From assembly GCA_024239075.1 (NCBI GenBank), contig JANBVI010000008.1, positions 124,001 to 188,000 on the forward strand: 64,000 nt of DNA, in the 5' to 3' direction. The position numbers were made by a program, and so were the translations under genes. Position 1 is the stretch's first letter, and each line of letters starts with the position of its first letter. Shown one piece after another: positions 51,944 through 59,590 of this stretch. This DNA is from Fischerella sp. CENA71 (GTDB taxonomy: Bacteria > Cyanobacteriota > Cyanobacteriia > Cyanobacteriales > Nostocaceae). Under the pieces are notes generated by a model. It was given only the letters and a program-made list of their open reading frames with translations, was not told the origin of the DNA and searched no databases.

Positions 51944-52006
51944 TTATAAGAAGCGATCGCTCAATTTGTGAATTTACTATCTCAGCATTGATAAACCCAC
52001 CAACAA

Positions 52007-53293
52007 TTAGTTGTCAGTGTTTTGAATATTACCGCCAATCTGCTCTGCGTTGACAGTGTTAGCATCTACAATTCCACCAGCTATTTGGGAATTAGGTTGA
52101 TAATAAATAGAAACTTTTCCAGAGGTTTGTGCTAATTTTTTATTTAGTCGATTAATTGAAGAAAATAATCGATTAATTACTTTATCTTTATCTTCAAGTC
52201 TTGCTTGATATTGTGCTTCTAATGCTTTATGTGCGAATTCATAACCCTGCATGAAGTCGCCATGTATTTTTGCCTTGTCGGCATCAGGGGCAACTGACAC
52301 TCTTACTACAAGAATACCTTCCCCTTTTTTCTCAATGCTTTGGACATCTAGTTGAGCGCCTTGGTTTTCAACTTCTACTTTCTTGAAAGAGTATGCAAAA
52401 GCGTCCCAGTCTATGCCGTTGCGGAAAATTAGGTCTAAAGTTTCTAATGATTTTTGAAATAATTTAGTAAACTCTCCTGGTGCAAAGTTTCCACTAATGG
52501 GACGGCGTTCTTGTTGGTCTTGGCGGAGGTAAATATAATCACAAATTACGTAAGTGAGATTTGTAGTGCTGTTGGTATGCCAGTCTTCTATACAGGCTCC
52601 TGTGAACGTTGCTCCAGTGAAATTAACTCCTAGTGCTTCAGATTCAATAAGGTTAGCCCTACTAAGATTAGCGTCGCTCAGATTAGCCTGACTCAAATTA
52701 GCCTTATTGAGATTAGCGCCGCTAAGGTCAGCCTGACTCAAATTAGCCTTATTAAGATTAGCGCTGCTAAGGTTAGCCCTACTCAGATTAGCTTCGCTAA
52801 GATTAGCCTGTTGAAAGTCAGCCCCAAAAAAGCTTGCAACAAGATCAGACCCTTTTAGATTAGCTTCTCTAAAATTGGCTTTAGCAAAAGTAGCCCCTCT
52901 AAGGCTAGCTTCACTAAGGTCAGCCTCACTGAGATTGACTCCTCTAGAATCAGAGTTTGTGAGGTCAGCTTTACTAAGACTTGCTGCAAAGAGGTTTGCC
53001 CCGAAAAGGTTTGCTCCTGCAAGGTTTGCTCCTGCAAGGTTTGCGCCGCTAAGGTTTGCTCCTGCAAGGTTTGCGCCGCTAAGGTTTGCTCCTGCAAGGT
53101 CGATATCTCTGAGATTAGCATCTCTGAGGTCAGTGTTTTTCAAGTTAGCATCACTGAAGTTTGCGCCTCTAAAGTTAGCCTCTCTGAGATCAGCACCACT
53201 AAGATTTACCTTGACGTTAAAACTTTTCTTCCACAAATTCCAAAGTTTTATATTTAGTAGAAAAAGGATAACTTGATGTCCTACATTTGCCAT
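52007..53293 (-). CDS. Pentapeptide-repeat protein with C-terminal QIGGNI motif
   Basis: A 428-residue protein. After a short hydrophobic start (HQVILFLLNIKLWNLW) there are about 35 pentapeptide repeats (A-N/D-L-x-x, residues 30-220: NLSGADLREANFRGANFSDA onwards), which form a right-handed quadrilateral beta-helix. Residues about 225-375 are a conserved module (ACIEDWHTNSTTNLTYVICD, GEFTKLFQKSLETLDLIFRN, AFAYSFKKVEVENQGAQLDV) also found in the 597-residue neighbour. A coiled coil follows, and the end carries NSQIAGGIVDANTVNAEQIG-GNI, matching the CHAT protein. It is the last gene of the four-gene minus-strand cluster (71 bases after the CHAT gene). Confidence 0.88.
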   Translation of the reverse strand: MANVGHQVILFLLNIKLWNLWKKSFNVKVNLSGADLREANFRGANFSDANLKNTDLRDANLRDIDLAGANLSGANLAGANLSGANLAGANLAGANLFGANLFAASLSKADLTNSDSRGVNLSEADLSEASLRGATFAKANFREANLKGSDLVASFFGADFQQANLSEANLSRANLSSANLNKANLSQADLSGANLNKANLSQANLSDANLSRANLIESEALGVNFTGATFTGACIEDWHTNSTTNLTYVICDYIYLRQDQQERRPISGNFAPGEFTKLFQKSLETLDLIFRNGIDWDAFAYSFKKVEVENQGAQLDVQSIEKKGEGILVVRVSVAPDADKAKIHGDFMQGYEFAHKALEAQYQARLEDKDKVINRLFSSINRLNKKLAQTSGKVSIYYQPNSQIAGGIVDANTVNAEQIGGNIQNTDN

Positions 53294-53364
53294 CTAACGT
53301 AAGCCTTTTACCTTTTATTATTGAATGCAGCTTAACCTAGTTCTTGTTTCCTCAAAAACAAGGT

Positions 53365-54513
53365 TTACTCCGCCTCCTGCCAACCTTCTATAGAAGCCAA
53401 CAGGATATTAATTAAAGGATTATCAATTAGCTCTTTCAACGCTTCCGTTCCACCTGCTTTCAATGCCCCAATAACTCGCGCTTTTAAAGTAGGATTTTTC
53501 TCAATTTCATCCACAGCCTTAGCCACAACCGTCATTTTTTCTGCACTGGTTGTAGTGGGGTAAGTTTGTTGCAAGTGTTGCAGGAGAGCTTCAATTTCTT
53601 TAGCTGCTTCTACAAGGTTTTGCCTTTGTTCAGGCGTGTAGTTGGTGATATTGCCGCCAATTTGCTGCGCGATAACAGTTTGAGCGTTTACAAGACCACC
53701 TGCAAATTGGGCATTGGAAAGGTCAAAATTAGAAGTTTTATTTTTCATACTTTGCCTATATTGATTACCTTGTATATAGTCACCTTCAATACGCTCGTTA
53801 TAATTACCACTACCCATATTAATAATGCGAGCGCCAGCCATTTTTGCTTTTTTCTCCTTGAAATTAGGTATGAATAAAGTTTTAGAATTATTTCTAATTT
53901 TTATCTTTGGAATGAGAGACTCTGGTATACCATTGAGGTCAATATTATTGCGACCAAATTCAAAAGCATCTTGATAATTTCTTCCTGCACCAAGAGCGTC
54001 ATAAAATGCTACAGAGAAATTAATAGCAGCTTTATCTGTGATAGCGCGTTCCATGCCAATAACACAGTGAATATGCTGATAAATTGCCTCTGCTTGAGCT
54101 TCAGAGTAGCAAGCATTAAGTAGTACGCATTCAATTGAGTCTTTACATAACTCAAATAGGGTTGCTAGTGAGTTTGTACTAACTAGTTGCATTTGACCGG
54201 AGTTATTTTCTAAAGCTATGCCACCTGATTGAGAATTTAAGCGGATAGCATTGCGCTGATGCTGCTCATAATTATTCTTTGAATCTACACCATTATTTTT
54301 TGTAGCGTGACCAGAAAAATGTACAATTTGTGGTTCATTATCTAATAAAGCACGGCGCAAATCATCAATCCGAACTGCCCACCTGGTAATTAATTCAAAT
54401 TCTTCTCTTGCTCTCGAACGTTCCAAAGCAGCTTGGATTTCCCGCACTTCCTCATCTAAACGAAGTTTATTTGTATCTTTTGGATTAGCTGATAAAACTA
54501 AAATTTTTTTCAT
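53365..54513 (-). CDS. CHAT-domain (caspase-like) protein with two shared adaptor motifs
   Basis: A 382-residue protein from the ATG at 54513 (MKKILVLSANPKDTNKLRLD). The CHAT protease domain covers about residues 1-215: catalytic His in PQIVHFSGHATK and catalytic Cys in ECVLLNACYSEAQA, followed by VIGMERAITDKAAINFSVAF. CHAT is related to caspases and separase and acts as a protease in several bacterial immune or cell-death systems. After a linker it has GSGNYNERIEGDYIQG (about 235-250), then AQFAGGLVNAQTVIAQQIGG (about 268-287), then a helical tail (EIEALLQHLQQTYPT to the end). The first motif is shared with both upstream genes, the second with the downstream gene. No transmembrane segment. 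Substrate unknown. Confidence 0.9.
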   Translation of the reverse strand: MKKILVLSANPKDTNKLRLDEEVREIQAALERSRAREEFELITRWAVRIDDLRRALLDNEPQIVHFSGHATKNNGVDSKNNYEQHQRNAIRLNSQSGGIALENNSGQMQLVSTNSLATLFELCKDSIECVLLNACYSEAQAEAIYQHIHCVIGMERAITDKAAINFSVAFYDALGAGRNYQDAFEFGRNNIDLNGIPESLIPKIKIRNNSKTLFIPNFKEKKAKMAGARIINMGSGNYNERIEGDYIQGNQYRQSMKNKTSNFDLSNAQFAGGLVNAQTVIAQQIGGNITNYTPEQRQNLVEAAKEIEALLQHLQQTYPTTTSAEKMTVVAKAVDEIEKNPTLKARVIGALKAGGTEALKELIDNPLINILLASIEGWQEAE

Positions 54514-54539
54514 AAACATACACAATATTATGAAATTGC

Positions 54540-55691
54540 TCAGACTCTGCTAAAAATATAGCCACGTCCATCATTACCTGTGCCATAAAATTTATTGTCC
54601 TTGATGCTTTGTATGGCTATGACAAGCATATATGGTTGCCAACCACTAATTAAGCCTTGTACTTGTAGTATTTGAGTTTGAGGAATAAACGCCCATTGAC
54701 CAGTAAATGGAATATTTGATCCTAATAATCCTGCTAGTTGTATACCTTGAAAAGTTCCATTGGGATAGAAGATAGCTTGCATCATACTTCCATCAGTTAC
54801 TTGTAGGAGCCATTGACCAATGGGTTGAAACTGAATGGGGTCTGATATTTCCAACGGATACTTTTCTGAAACTTTGTGATTGTCATGAAGCAAAATATCG
54901 CATTGTCTTACCCATTCTGTACGACCGATCTGCTCAAATATTGCCCGTGCATCGTGTAACAAATCAATGTGGGTATTATTGCCAGATGTCGCAAGTAAAA
55001 AGGTAGCTTGAGCCTGACGGAATTTATCAATATCACTTATAGGCTCATGCAAAAGATTTAAAACACGATAGAGAATTTTACGCATCTCATACGGCTCATC
55101 AGGTGTTAACTGACCCAGAGCTTGTGCCATATGTAGAAGCACTTCAGTATTTGATGGCTCAAGCTCATTTGCTTCCCGCAGCAGCTTCAAAGACTGCTTT
55201 AGTTTTGCCGTATGTGCTGCCCTATCAAAACCGACAAGTATATCATTCAAGTCAAGTTGAAAAGTATCTCCTATGGCTTGTGCTTTTGCTTTTTCTATCT
55301 TGGATTTGTGACGCTCAAGCTGATCAAAAAACAATTGCTCTGCTTCTGTTTTTAGCAAGACAGCTTTCTTGATAAGTACATCAACACGGGAAATTTTCAA
55401 TTTATCTGCTCGAATCTCCTTGAGATGCTCTCCCTGTTGTTCTAAGCCTTTGACAACATTTAAAATTTCGTCAAGGTTGTTTTGTATAGTTTTGAGTTCC
55501 TGCTGACTTTCTGTCTCAGAAACTAGGCTTGGTTGTACTTCTGTTGGAATTTTTGCAATTTGGCGCAATTGGTCAATGGCTTCTTGTGACGGGTTGACCA
55601 ATTGAATAACAGATCCAATTTGTATATAATCGCCTTGAATGTACTCGTTATAATTGCCGCTATCCAGATTAATAACGTGCCTATTAGCCAT
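54540..55691 (-). CDS. Helical (coiled-coil/TPR-like) protein with N-terminal GNYNE motif
   Basis: A 383-residue protein. The N-terminus (HVINLDSGNYNEYIQGDYIQ) is the shared motif. Residues about 40-135 are a coiled coil (QQELKTIQNNLDEILNVVKG, KAKAQAIGD), and about 145-245 a TPR-like helical region (KLLREANELEPSNTEVLLHM). The last 95 residues look like a beta-barrel-type domain with GQW signatures (PIGQWLLQVTDGSMMQAIFY, FTGQWAFIPQTQILQVQGLI). I do not recognise a named family for the whole. Its start overlaps the stop of the upstream gene by 8 bases, and the CHAT gene lies 26 bases downstream, so it is operonic. Confidence 0.75.
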   Translation of the reverse strand: MANRHVINLDSGNYNEYIQGDYIQIGSVIQLVNPSQEAIDQLRQIAKIPTEVQPSLVSETESQQELKTIQNNLDEILNVVKGLEQQGEHLKEIRADKLKISRVDVLIKKAVLLKTEAEQLFFDQLERHKSKIEKAKAQAIGDTFQLDLNDILVGFDRAAHTAKLKQSLKLLREANELEPSNTEVLLHMAQALGQLTPDEPYEMRKILYRVLNLLHEPISDIDKFRQAQATFLLATSGNNTHIDLLHDARAIFEQIGRTEWVRQCDILLHDNHKVSEKYPLEISDPIQFQPIGQWLLQVTDGSMMQAIFYPNGTFQGIQLAGLLGSNIPFTGQWAFIPQTQILQVQGLISGWQPYMLVIAIQSIKDNKFYGTGNDGRGYIFSRV

Positions 55692-55761
55692 ATTCTGAAT
55701 AATCTCCCTTTATATAATCACCTTGAATATCCTCGTTGTAATTTCCATCTCCCATATTTAT
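55620..55761 (-). other. Two adjacent copies of the GNYNE-I-GDYI motif
   Basis: The end of the 597-residue gene (55687-55761) and the start of the 383-residue gene (55620-55676) each encode the motif, only about 10 bases apart across the overlapping stop/start. The third copy lies at 53767-53814 in the CHAT gene. DNA as well as protein is conserved (for example TATATAATC-CCTTGAAT on the plus strand), which suggests recent duplication or gene conversion. Confidence 0.8.
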
Positions 55762-57477
55762 GGTGCGATTTTCGCTGTAAAAACTAGGACGTTCTAACGC
55801 CGTCATGACCATATTTTCTAATCTGCGAATTTGATTCTCTTTTTCTGCTACTAATAATTTTATTTCTCGTGCTGTTAAGGCTTTTATCTCATTGTAAGTA
55901 TCAAAATATTCAGCACTTAATTCAGACTTATCAGCAGTTTCTGCTGTCTTGGCTCTAAGTAAAAACTTATCCTGACCCCGTTTTTCCATTGCCACAATTT
56001 CTAGTTCTGCATCTGGATTGTTTTCAGCTAGTTGTTTAAAGGCGATCGCAATCGCTCTGGGATCAACACCTTGGTTGTGGTAGAGGTCGAGGGTATCAAC
56101 AATTGGTTTGATAAAGTCGGCAAAGTCGCCGTCAGAAAATTTTTCTTCCCAATTGTCAGGCTTACGGTGGGGGTTAGGGTCTTCTTTAGTTGGGAGTCGC
56201 ATAAAAACATACTCACACCTCACCCCATGCAACTTAGTATGATTTGTAATGCCCCAGTCTTCGATAGTTGCTCCTGTTAAAGTAGCTCCTGTTAGGTCTG
56301 TTGCATCTAGTTGGGTTTGTACCAGCTTTGACCGCGATAAATCTGTATCTTGTAAATTAGCCTTATTGAGGTCTGTGCTGACAAAGCTAGCATCTTTCAG
56401 GTTGGCTCCACGCAAGTTGATACTGCATAGGTCAAGGCGATCAAAGTTTTGATCTTGTCCATCATTTGTAATTACCAATTGCTGTACCTTGGGATTTAGG
56501 AGATAACTTTCTCCTAGTCGGGCATAGTCTAGCTTTTGAGCTTGGAACCAGTAAGTACGGTTGAGTTTAGCACCTCTGAAATCTGTACTTTTGAGGATTG
56601 TTTGGCTAAAGTCTGCATTTGTCAAATTGCTCCTTTGAAAACTAGTTCCAAATGTTGTCGCAATGGCAACGGCAATATTGCGAATGAAAGCTTGCTTTTG
56701 ACCTTTAAAGAAAGCGCACCGACCAACGTAAGTAGAAGACGCTGTTACTCCCACTGCCACTGCTACTGCTCCTGCCATTGTCACTGTGAGTGTCACTGTC
56801 GTCCCTGCTGAAGCTGCCGCTCCCGCTAGTATCATCGCACCTGTGGCAGTCACTGCTTTTACCACGACCGCTACTCTTAGCCATGCTAATGTCACTATCA
56901 CGATTACTGTCGCTAGGACTGCTCCGATCATGGTTCCTAGCCCTGACAATGCTACTGCCACTGCCCCAAGTACAACTACCCCTGTCACCAAAAACCCTGT
57001 TCCCACTACTGCTACTGCTGCTGCCACTGTTACTGCCGCTTCCTCTACCACTACCGCTGTCAGTGCGCCCAGCACTGCCACTGCGATCGCTATTGTCCCT
57101 GCCATTAACAAAAATCTAAAGGCTGCTACTAAATTTTGATCAACAGCAACGATTAAAAAAACTGCTAGTACTACTAAACTGACTACACCAGCAAACAGAT
57201 AATTTAAATCGCCACTAATTAGGCAAAGTCCGATGGCAGCTCCACTAACTGCTGAAATAAAACCTGAAACTGCCTCGAGCAGTAATGAAAATATGACTAA
57301 GCTAATTGTCCAACGGTTCTGTAGCCCAGCCTTAGCCCCTGTAAACTTTGCCCCTCTTAAGTTAGCGTTACTAAAATCTGCACCTCGGATATCTGCACCA
57401 CTAAAATTTGCCCCTTCAAGATTTTGACCTTTAAAGGAGCGGCCACGAAGATTCTGTCTAGAGAAGTCCAGGGGCAT
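55684..57477 (-). CDS. Pentapeptide-repeat protein with large hydrophobic insert and C-terminal GNYNE motif
   Basis: A 597-residue protein, first of the cluster. Residues 1-50 are pentapeptide repeats (NLRGRSFKGQNLEGANFSGA). Residues about 55-250 are extremely hydrophobic and built almost only of Ala, Val, Thr, Gly, Leu and Ile (VVEEAAVTVAAAVAVVGTGF, GAVLATVIVIVTLAWLRVAV), probably five to seven membrane helices. Pentapeptide repeats resume at about 280-415, followed by the module shared with the 428-residue protein (ATIEDWGITNHTKLHGVRCE, DGDFADFIKPIVDTLDLYHN). A coiled coil leads to the last 25 residues, INMGDGNYNEDIQGDYIKGD. It could anchor the complex to a membrane. The long gene-free HIP1-containing region upstream should hold the promoter. 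Confidence 0.85.
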   Translation of the reverse strand: MPLDFSRQNLRGRSFKGQNLEGANFSGADIRGADFSNANLRGAKFTGAKAGLQNRWTISLVIFSLLLEAVSGFISAVSGAAIGLCLISGDLNYLFAGVVSLVVLAVFLIVAVDQNLVAAFRFLLMAGTIAIAVAVLGALTAVVVEEAAVTVAAAVAVVGTGFLVTGVVVLGAVAVALSGLGTMIGAVLATVIVIVTLAWLRVAVVVKAVTATGAMILAGAAASAGTTVTLTVTMAGAVAVAVGVTASSTYVGRCAFFKGQKQAFIRNIAVAIATTFGTSFQRSNLTNADFSQTILKSTDFRGAKLNRTYWFQAQKLDYARLGESYLLNPKVQQLVITNDGQDQNFDRLDLCSINLRGANLKDASFVSTDLNKANLQDTDLSRSKLVQTQLDATDLTGATLTGATIEDWGITNHTKLHGVRCEYVFMRLPTKEDPNPHRKPDNWEEKFSDGDFADFIKPIVDTLDLYHNQGVDPRAIAIAFKQLAENNPDAELEIVAMEKRGQDKFLLRAKTAETADKSELSAEYFDTYNEIKALTAREIKLLVAEKENQIRRLENMVMTALERPSFYSENRTINMGDGNYNEDIQGDYIKGDYSEYG

Positions 57478-57636
57478 AACTTAAAGCTGAAGATAGGCTT
57501 AATCTTCTTATACAGGAACAGGGCGAAAGTTTCCCGAATTGTCACACCTCAAATCTCACACTCACAGGCTTCAGGTGCGATCGCTCTGGCTACTGGCTAA
57601 GTTAAATGAGTGAGTAGCGATCGCACCTAACTTATT

Positions 57637-57669
57637 AAAAAGGCGACCAACTCGTGCGATCGCCTTTTT
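57637..57669 (-). terminator. Terminator of the small gene at 57673
   Basis: The arm AAAAAGGCG at 57637 and the arm CGCCTTTTT at 57661 form a stem whose T run lies, on the minus strand, just after the stop of the 39-residue gene. The loop contains a HIP1 site. Confidence 0.75.
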
Positions 57670-57672
57670 AAC

Positions 57673-57792
57673 CTATTTCTTTTGAGCAGGAGGTTGTAAC
57701 AGAGAAGCAAACTTATCCTTCAAGTCTTCGCTTATCTTGGGGGCTTGAATTGGCTGAAGCAAATTTTCAGAAAAGAGAGTATTTTTATTCAT
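57673..57792 (-). CDS. Small hypothetical protein
   Basis: A 39-residue polar protein, MNKNTLFSENLLQPIQAPKI ... SLLQPPAQKK, with a terminator 4 bases beyond its stop. Its ATG overlaps the end of a preceding 28-codon frame (57785-57871). No family recognised, but the stop-terminator spacing and start overlap support a real transcript. It could be a small peptide precursor; that is speculation. Confidence 0.5.
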   Translation of the reverse strand: MNKNTLFSENLLQPIQAPKISEDLKDKFASLLQPPAQKK

Positions 57793-57896
57793 GACTTTTT
57801 TTCTCTTGGACAAGTTTTCTTTCCTGCTCACTGCACCAAGCAGCAATTAATTCTTTAGCAACACTACTCATATCCGTTTCTGCCTGGACACATAGG
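57785..57896 (-). pseudogene. 3' fragment of a gene cut by the MITE
   Basis: The frame entering from the MITE edge reads LCVQAETDMSSVAKELIAAW then CSEQERKLVQEKKSHE-stop, a helical, charged sequence. It overlaps the next small gene by ATGAATAA, as in an operon. An ATG exists at 57871, so a 28-residue peptide might also be made. No matching 5' half is recognised beyond the MITE. Confidence 0.4.
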
Positions 57897-58205
57897 CTGA
57901 TATCTTGCACCTAGCTGTATAAACACTTAATACGTAGAATAACAGTATCAAGTATTGCATATTTATTAAGTGGCTACATACTGAGCATAAAGTCATTGAT
58001 AATACTTAGTGATGCTTTAAATACTTGAGTATTTCAGTGAATGATATTATGGATAATGATAATCATGAAGAGGGGCAAAGGTGAGCCCTTGAGTTCATCT
58101 TCCCTAAAATTCTTGTGTCTTCTTTTTTACTTCATCTTGCACATATGATTCCTCTTGCACGTAGTTGTGGTTTTGACATCTCTATTTCCAGGTGCAAGAT
58201 ATAAG
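57897..58205. mobile_element. 309-bp MITE derived from the IS at 35559
   Basis: Bases 57897-58085 are identical to 35559-35747 and bases 58086-58205 are identical to 36959-37078. So this is the two IS ends joined by one internal deletion of 1211 bp, with a single G of overlap at the joint. It keeps both inverted ends (ATATCTTGCACCT type). No transposase remains. Zero mismatches over 309 bases by eye imply very recent origin. Confidence 0.95.
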
Positions 58206-58229
58206 TTAACAAAGACTATCAAATTCAAG

Positions 58230-58258
58230 AGGCGGTTTGCGCCAATCACAAACCGCCT
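58230..58258 (-). terminator. Hairpin downstream of the chaB-like gene
   Basis: AGGCGGTTTG and CAAACCGCCT form a 10-bp stem with a 9-base loop, 29 bases past the stop of the minus-strand ChaB-like gene. T-run support is weak, so it may be a bidirectional or processing hairpin. Confidence 0.6.
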
Positions 58259-58286
58259 TTGAGTTAATATCTAAATTAGTCCAAAA

Positions 58287-58598
58287 TTAATTACCACCAG
58301 AAGTGACAGCTTTATGATGTTGGGCAGTAACTTCTCCTTTCGAGTGCCATTTACCGTCAGCGCCTTTTTCATATTGATTTTTCACGCTGTTCCAGGCAAC
58401 TTGACGCGCGCCCTCTTCACTTATACCATCGCTTTGAGCAGCTTTGAAAGCAGCAGCAAAAATTTGTTGAGCTTCTTGAGGTAATTCTGCTTTAATTTCT
58501 TCAGTTAAAACCCCAGCATTATTATTTTTGCTTTCTGCTGAAGTTTGCTCTTGATTATTATTTTTATTTTCTGATTGCTCGACGTTGATATCAGTCAT
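58287..58598 (-). CDS. ChaB-family protein
   Basis: A 103-residue protein: a low-complexity Asn/Gln/Glu-rich head (NNNQEQTSAESKNNNAG), then the ChaB domain ELPQEAQQIFAAAFKAAQSD, EEGARQVAWNSVKNQYEKG and a closing GKWHSKG. ChaB was named as a regulator of the ChaA cation antiporter, but its real role is uncertain; many cyanobacteria carry stress-related ChaB proteins. It is soluble, and a hairpin lies downstream. Confidence 0.88.
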   Translation of the reverse strand: MTDINVEQSENKNNNQEQTSAESKNNNAGVLTEEIKAELPQEAQQIFAAAFKAAQSDGISEEGARQVAWNSVKNQYEKGADGKWHSKGEVTAQHHKAVTSGGN

Positions 58599-58778
58599 CA
58601 GTCCACTCCGATATTATCTTAATCTCAAATTAGTCTTGACTTCATCGTAAAAACTCAAAGACTCATTCTCCTCTTTCTGCAAGCATAGATATGGATTAAC
58701 CCCCAGTAGTAATTGCAGAAATTTAGTTTTCTTGTCATTCAGTTTTGGGGATGATTTCAAAGTTTAATTCAGTCAATA

Positions 58779-58880
58779 TCAAGAGCCATGAGCATCAATA
58801 TAAGGTTGCAGAACTAATGCGATCGCTCCTACAACTACGAACGCTAACGTTACCCAAAGTAGCATCATGTTTAGTCTCAT
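58779..58880 (-). CDS. Small single-pass membrane protein
   Basis: A 33-residue protein, MRLNMMLLWVTLAFVVVGAI ... LQPYIDAHGS, almost entirely one transmembrane helix. Shine-Dalgarno GGAG lies 10 bases before the ATG. No family recognised; size and shape match small stress-induced membrane proteins. It lies between the ChaB-like and Usp genes, all on the same strand. Confidence 0.55.
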   Translation of the reverse strand: MRLNMMLLWVTLAFVVVGAIALVLQPYIDAHGS

Positions 58881-59071
58881 AATTTGTTATCTCCAAAGCA
58901 TCTAGAAATTTTGAACAGCGAAAATTTACAATAATTCAGATGCTATGAAGCTAAAAGAATGTTTTTCTTCTTTCTAAAGAAGGGTCTATTTATAAAGAAA
59001 TAATTTCAAAAATATCCGAATAAATCATACCTTTGGTAGAAGTTAAAGTGTACCCAGTTCATAAAGCTTAC

Positions 59072-59590
59072 TTAAGTTTTTGCAGTTAGCTCATTTGGTT
59101 CAATTGCATGAATTAATCCTTGTACTGTCAAAACAGAGCAAGAAGCATGATGCAAAACATAATTGCTAACACTACCAAGGAAAAATTCACTCAGTCCTCG
59201 ACGACCTCGACGACCAATTATAATTAAGTTAGCTTCCCAATTTCGGGCTACTTCACAAATTACTCTACCTGGTTCACCAAAATTTTGCGTATATTCAGTT
59301 GTGACACCTTTAGCGATCGCCTGATTATAAAAAATTTTTAAAAATTCTATACCTTCTTGCTTAAGTGTTTCCCACTGATCCATGTAGTAATTTACAGCTT
59401 CCGAATGAAAACTTGGATAAAGACTATCTGTTTGTAAAGCTATAGCACTTGGGTAACGTTCATCGAAAGGATCGAGAACGTGAAGCAACATCAAACGAGC
59501 ATTTAGTTTTTGTGCTAAAGCAAGAGCTTCATCAAAAACGTATTGTCCAATTTCAGAATTGTCTATACCAACCAAGATTTTATTCAACAT
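59072..59590 (-). CDS. Universal stress protein (UspA family)
   Basis: A 172-residue protein starting MLNKILVGIDNSEIGQYVFD. The ATP-binding signature G-2x-G-9x-G-(S/T) is seen in IIGRRGRRGLSEFFLGSVSN, so it should be of the ATP-binding type. An insert of about 25 residues (YPSAIALQTDSLYPSFHSEA) is typical of cyanobacterial Usp proteins. It probably acts in the cytoplasm in stress survival. Isolated gene with a long AT-rich upstream region. Confidence 0.92.
   Translation of the reverse strand: MLNKILVGIDNSEIGQYVFDEALALAQKLNARLMLLHVLDPFDERYPSAIALQTDSLYPSFHSEAVNYYMDQWETLKQEGIEFLKIFYNQAIAKGVTTEYTQNFGEPGRVICEVARNWEANLIIIGRRGRRGLSEFFLGSVSNYVLHHASCSVLTVQGLIHAIEPNELTAKT

Noticed and set aside
52875-53276. 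Plus-strand repeated frame (LRFAPARFAP type)
   Set aside because: Antisense shadow of pentapeptide repeats.
56786-57139. Long plus-strand Ala/Thr/Pro-rich and Leu/Pro-rich frames
   Set aside because: They are mirror images of the low-complexity coding region on the minus strand, without start signals.
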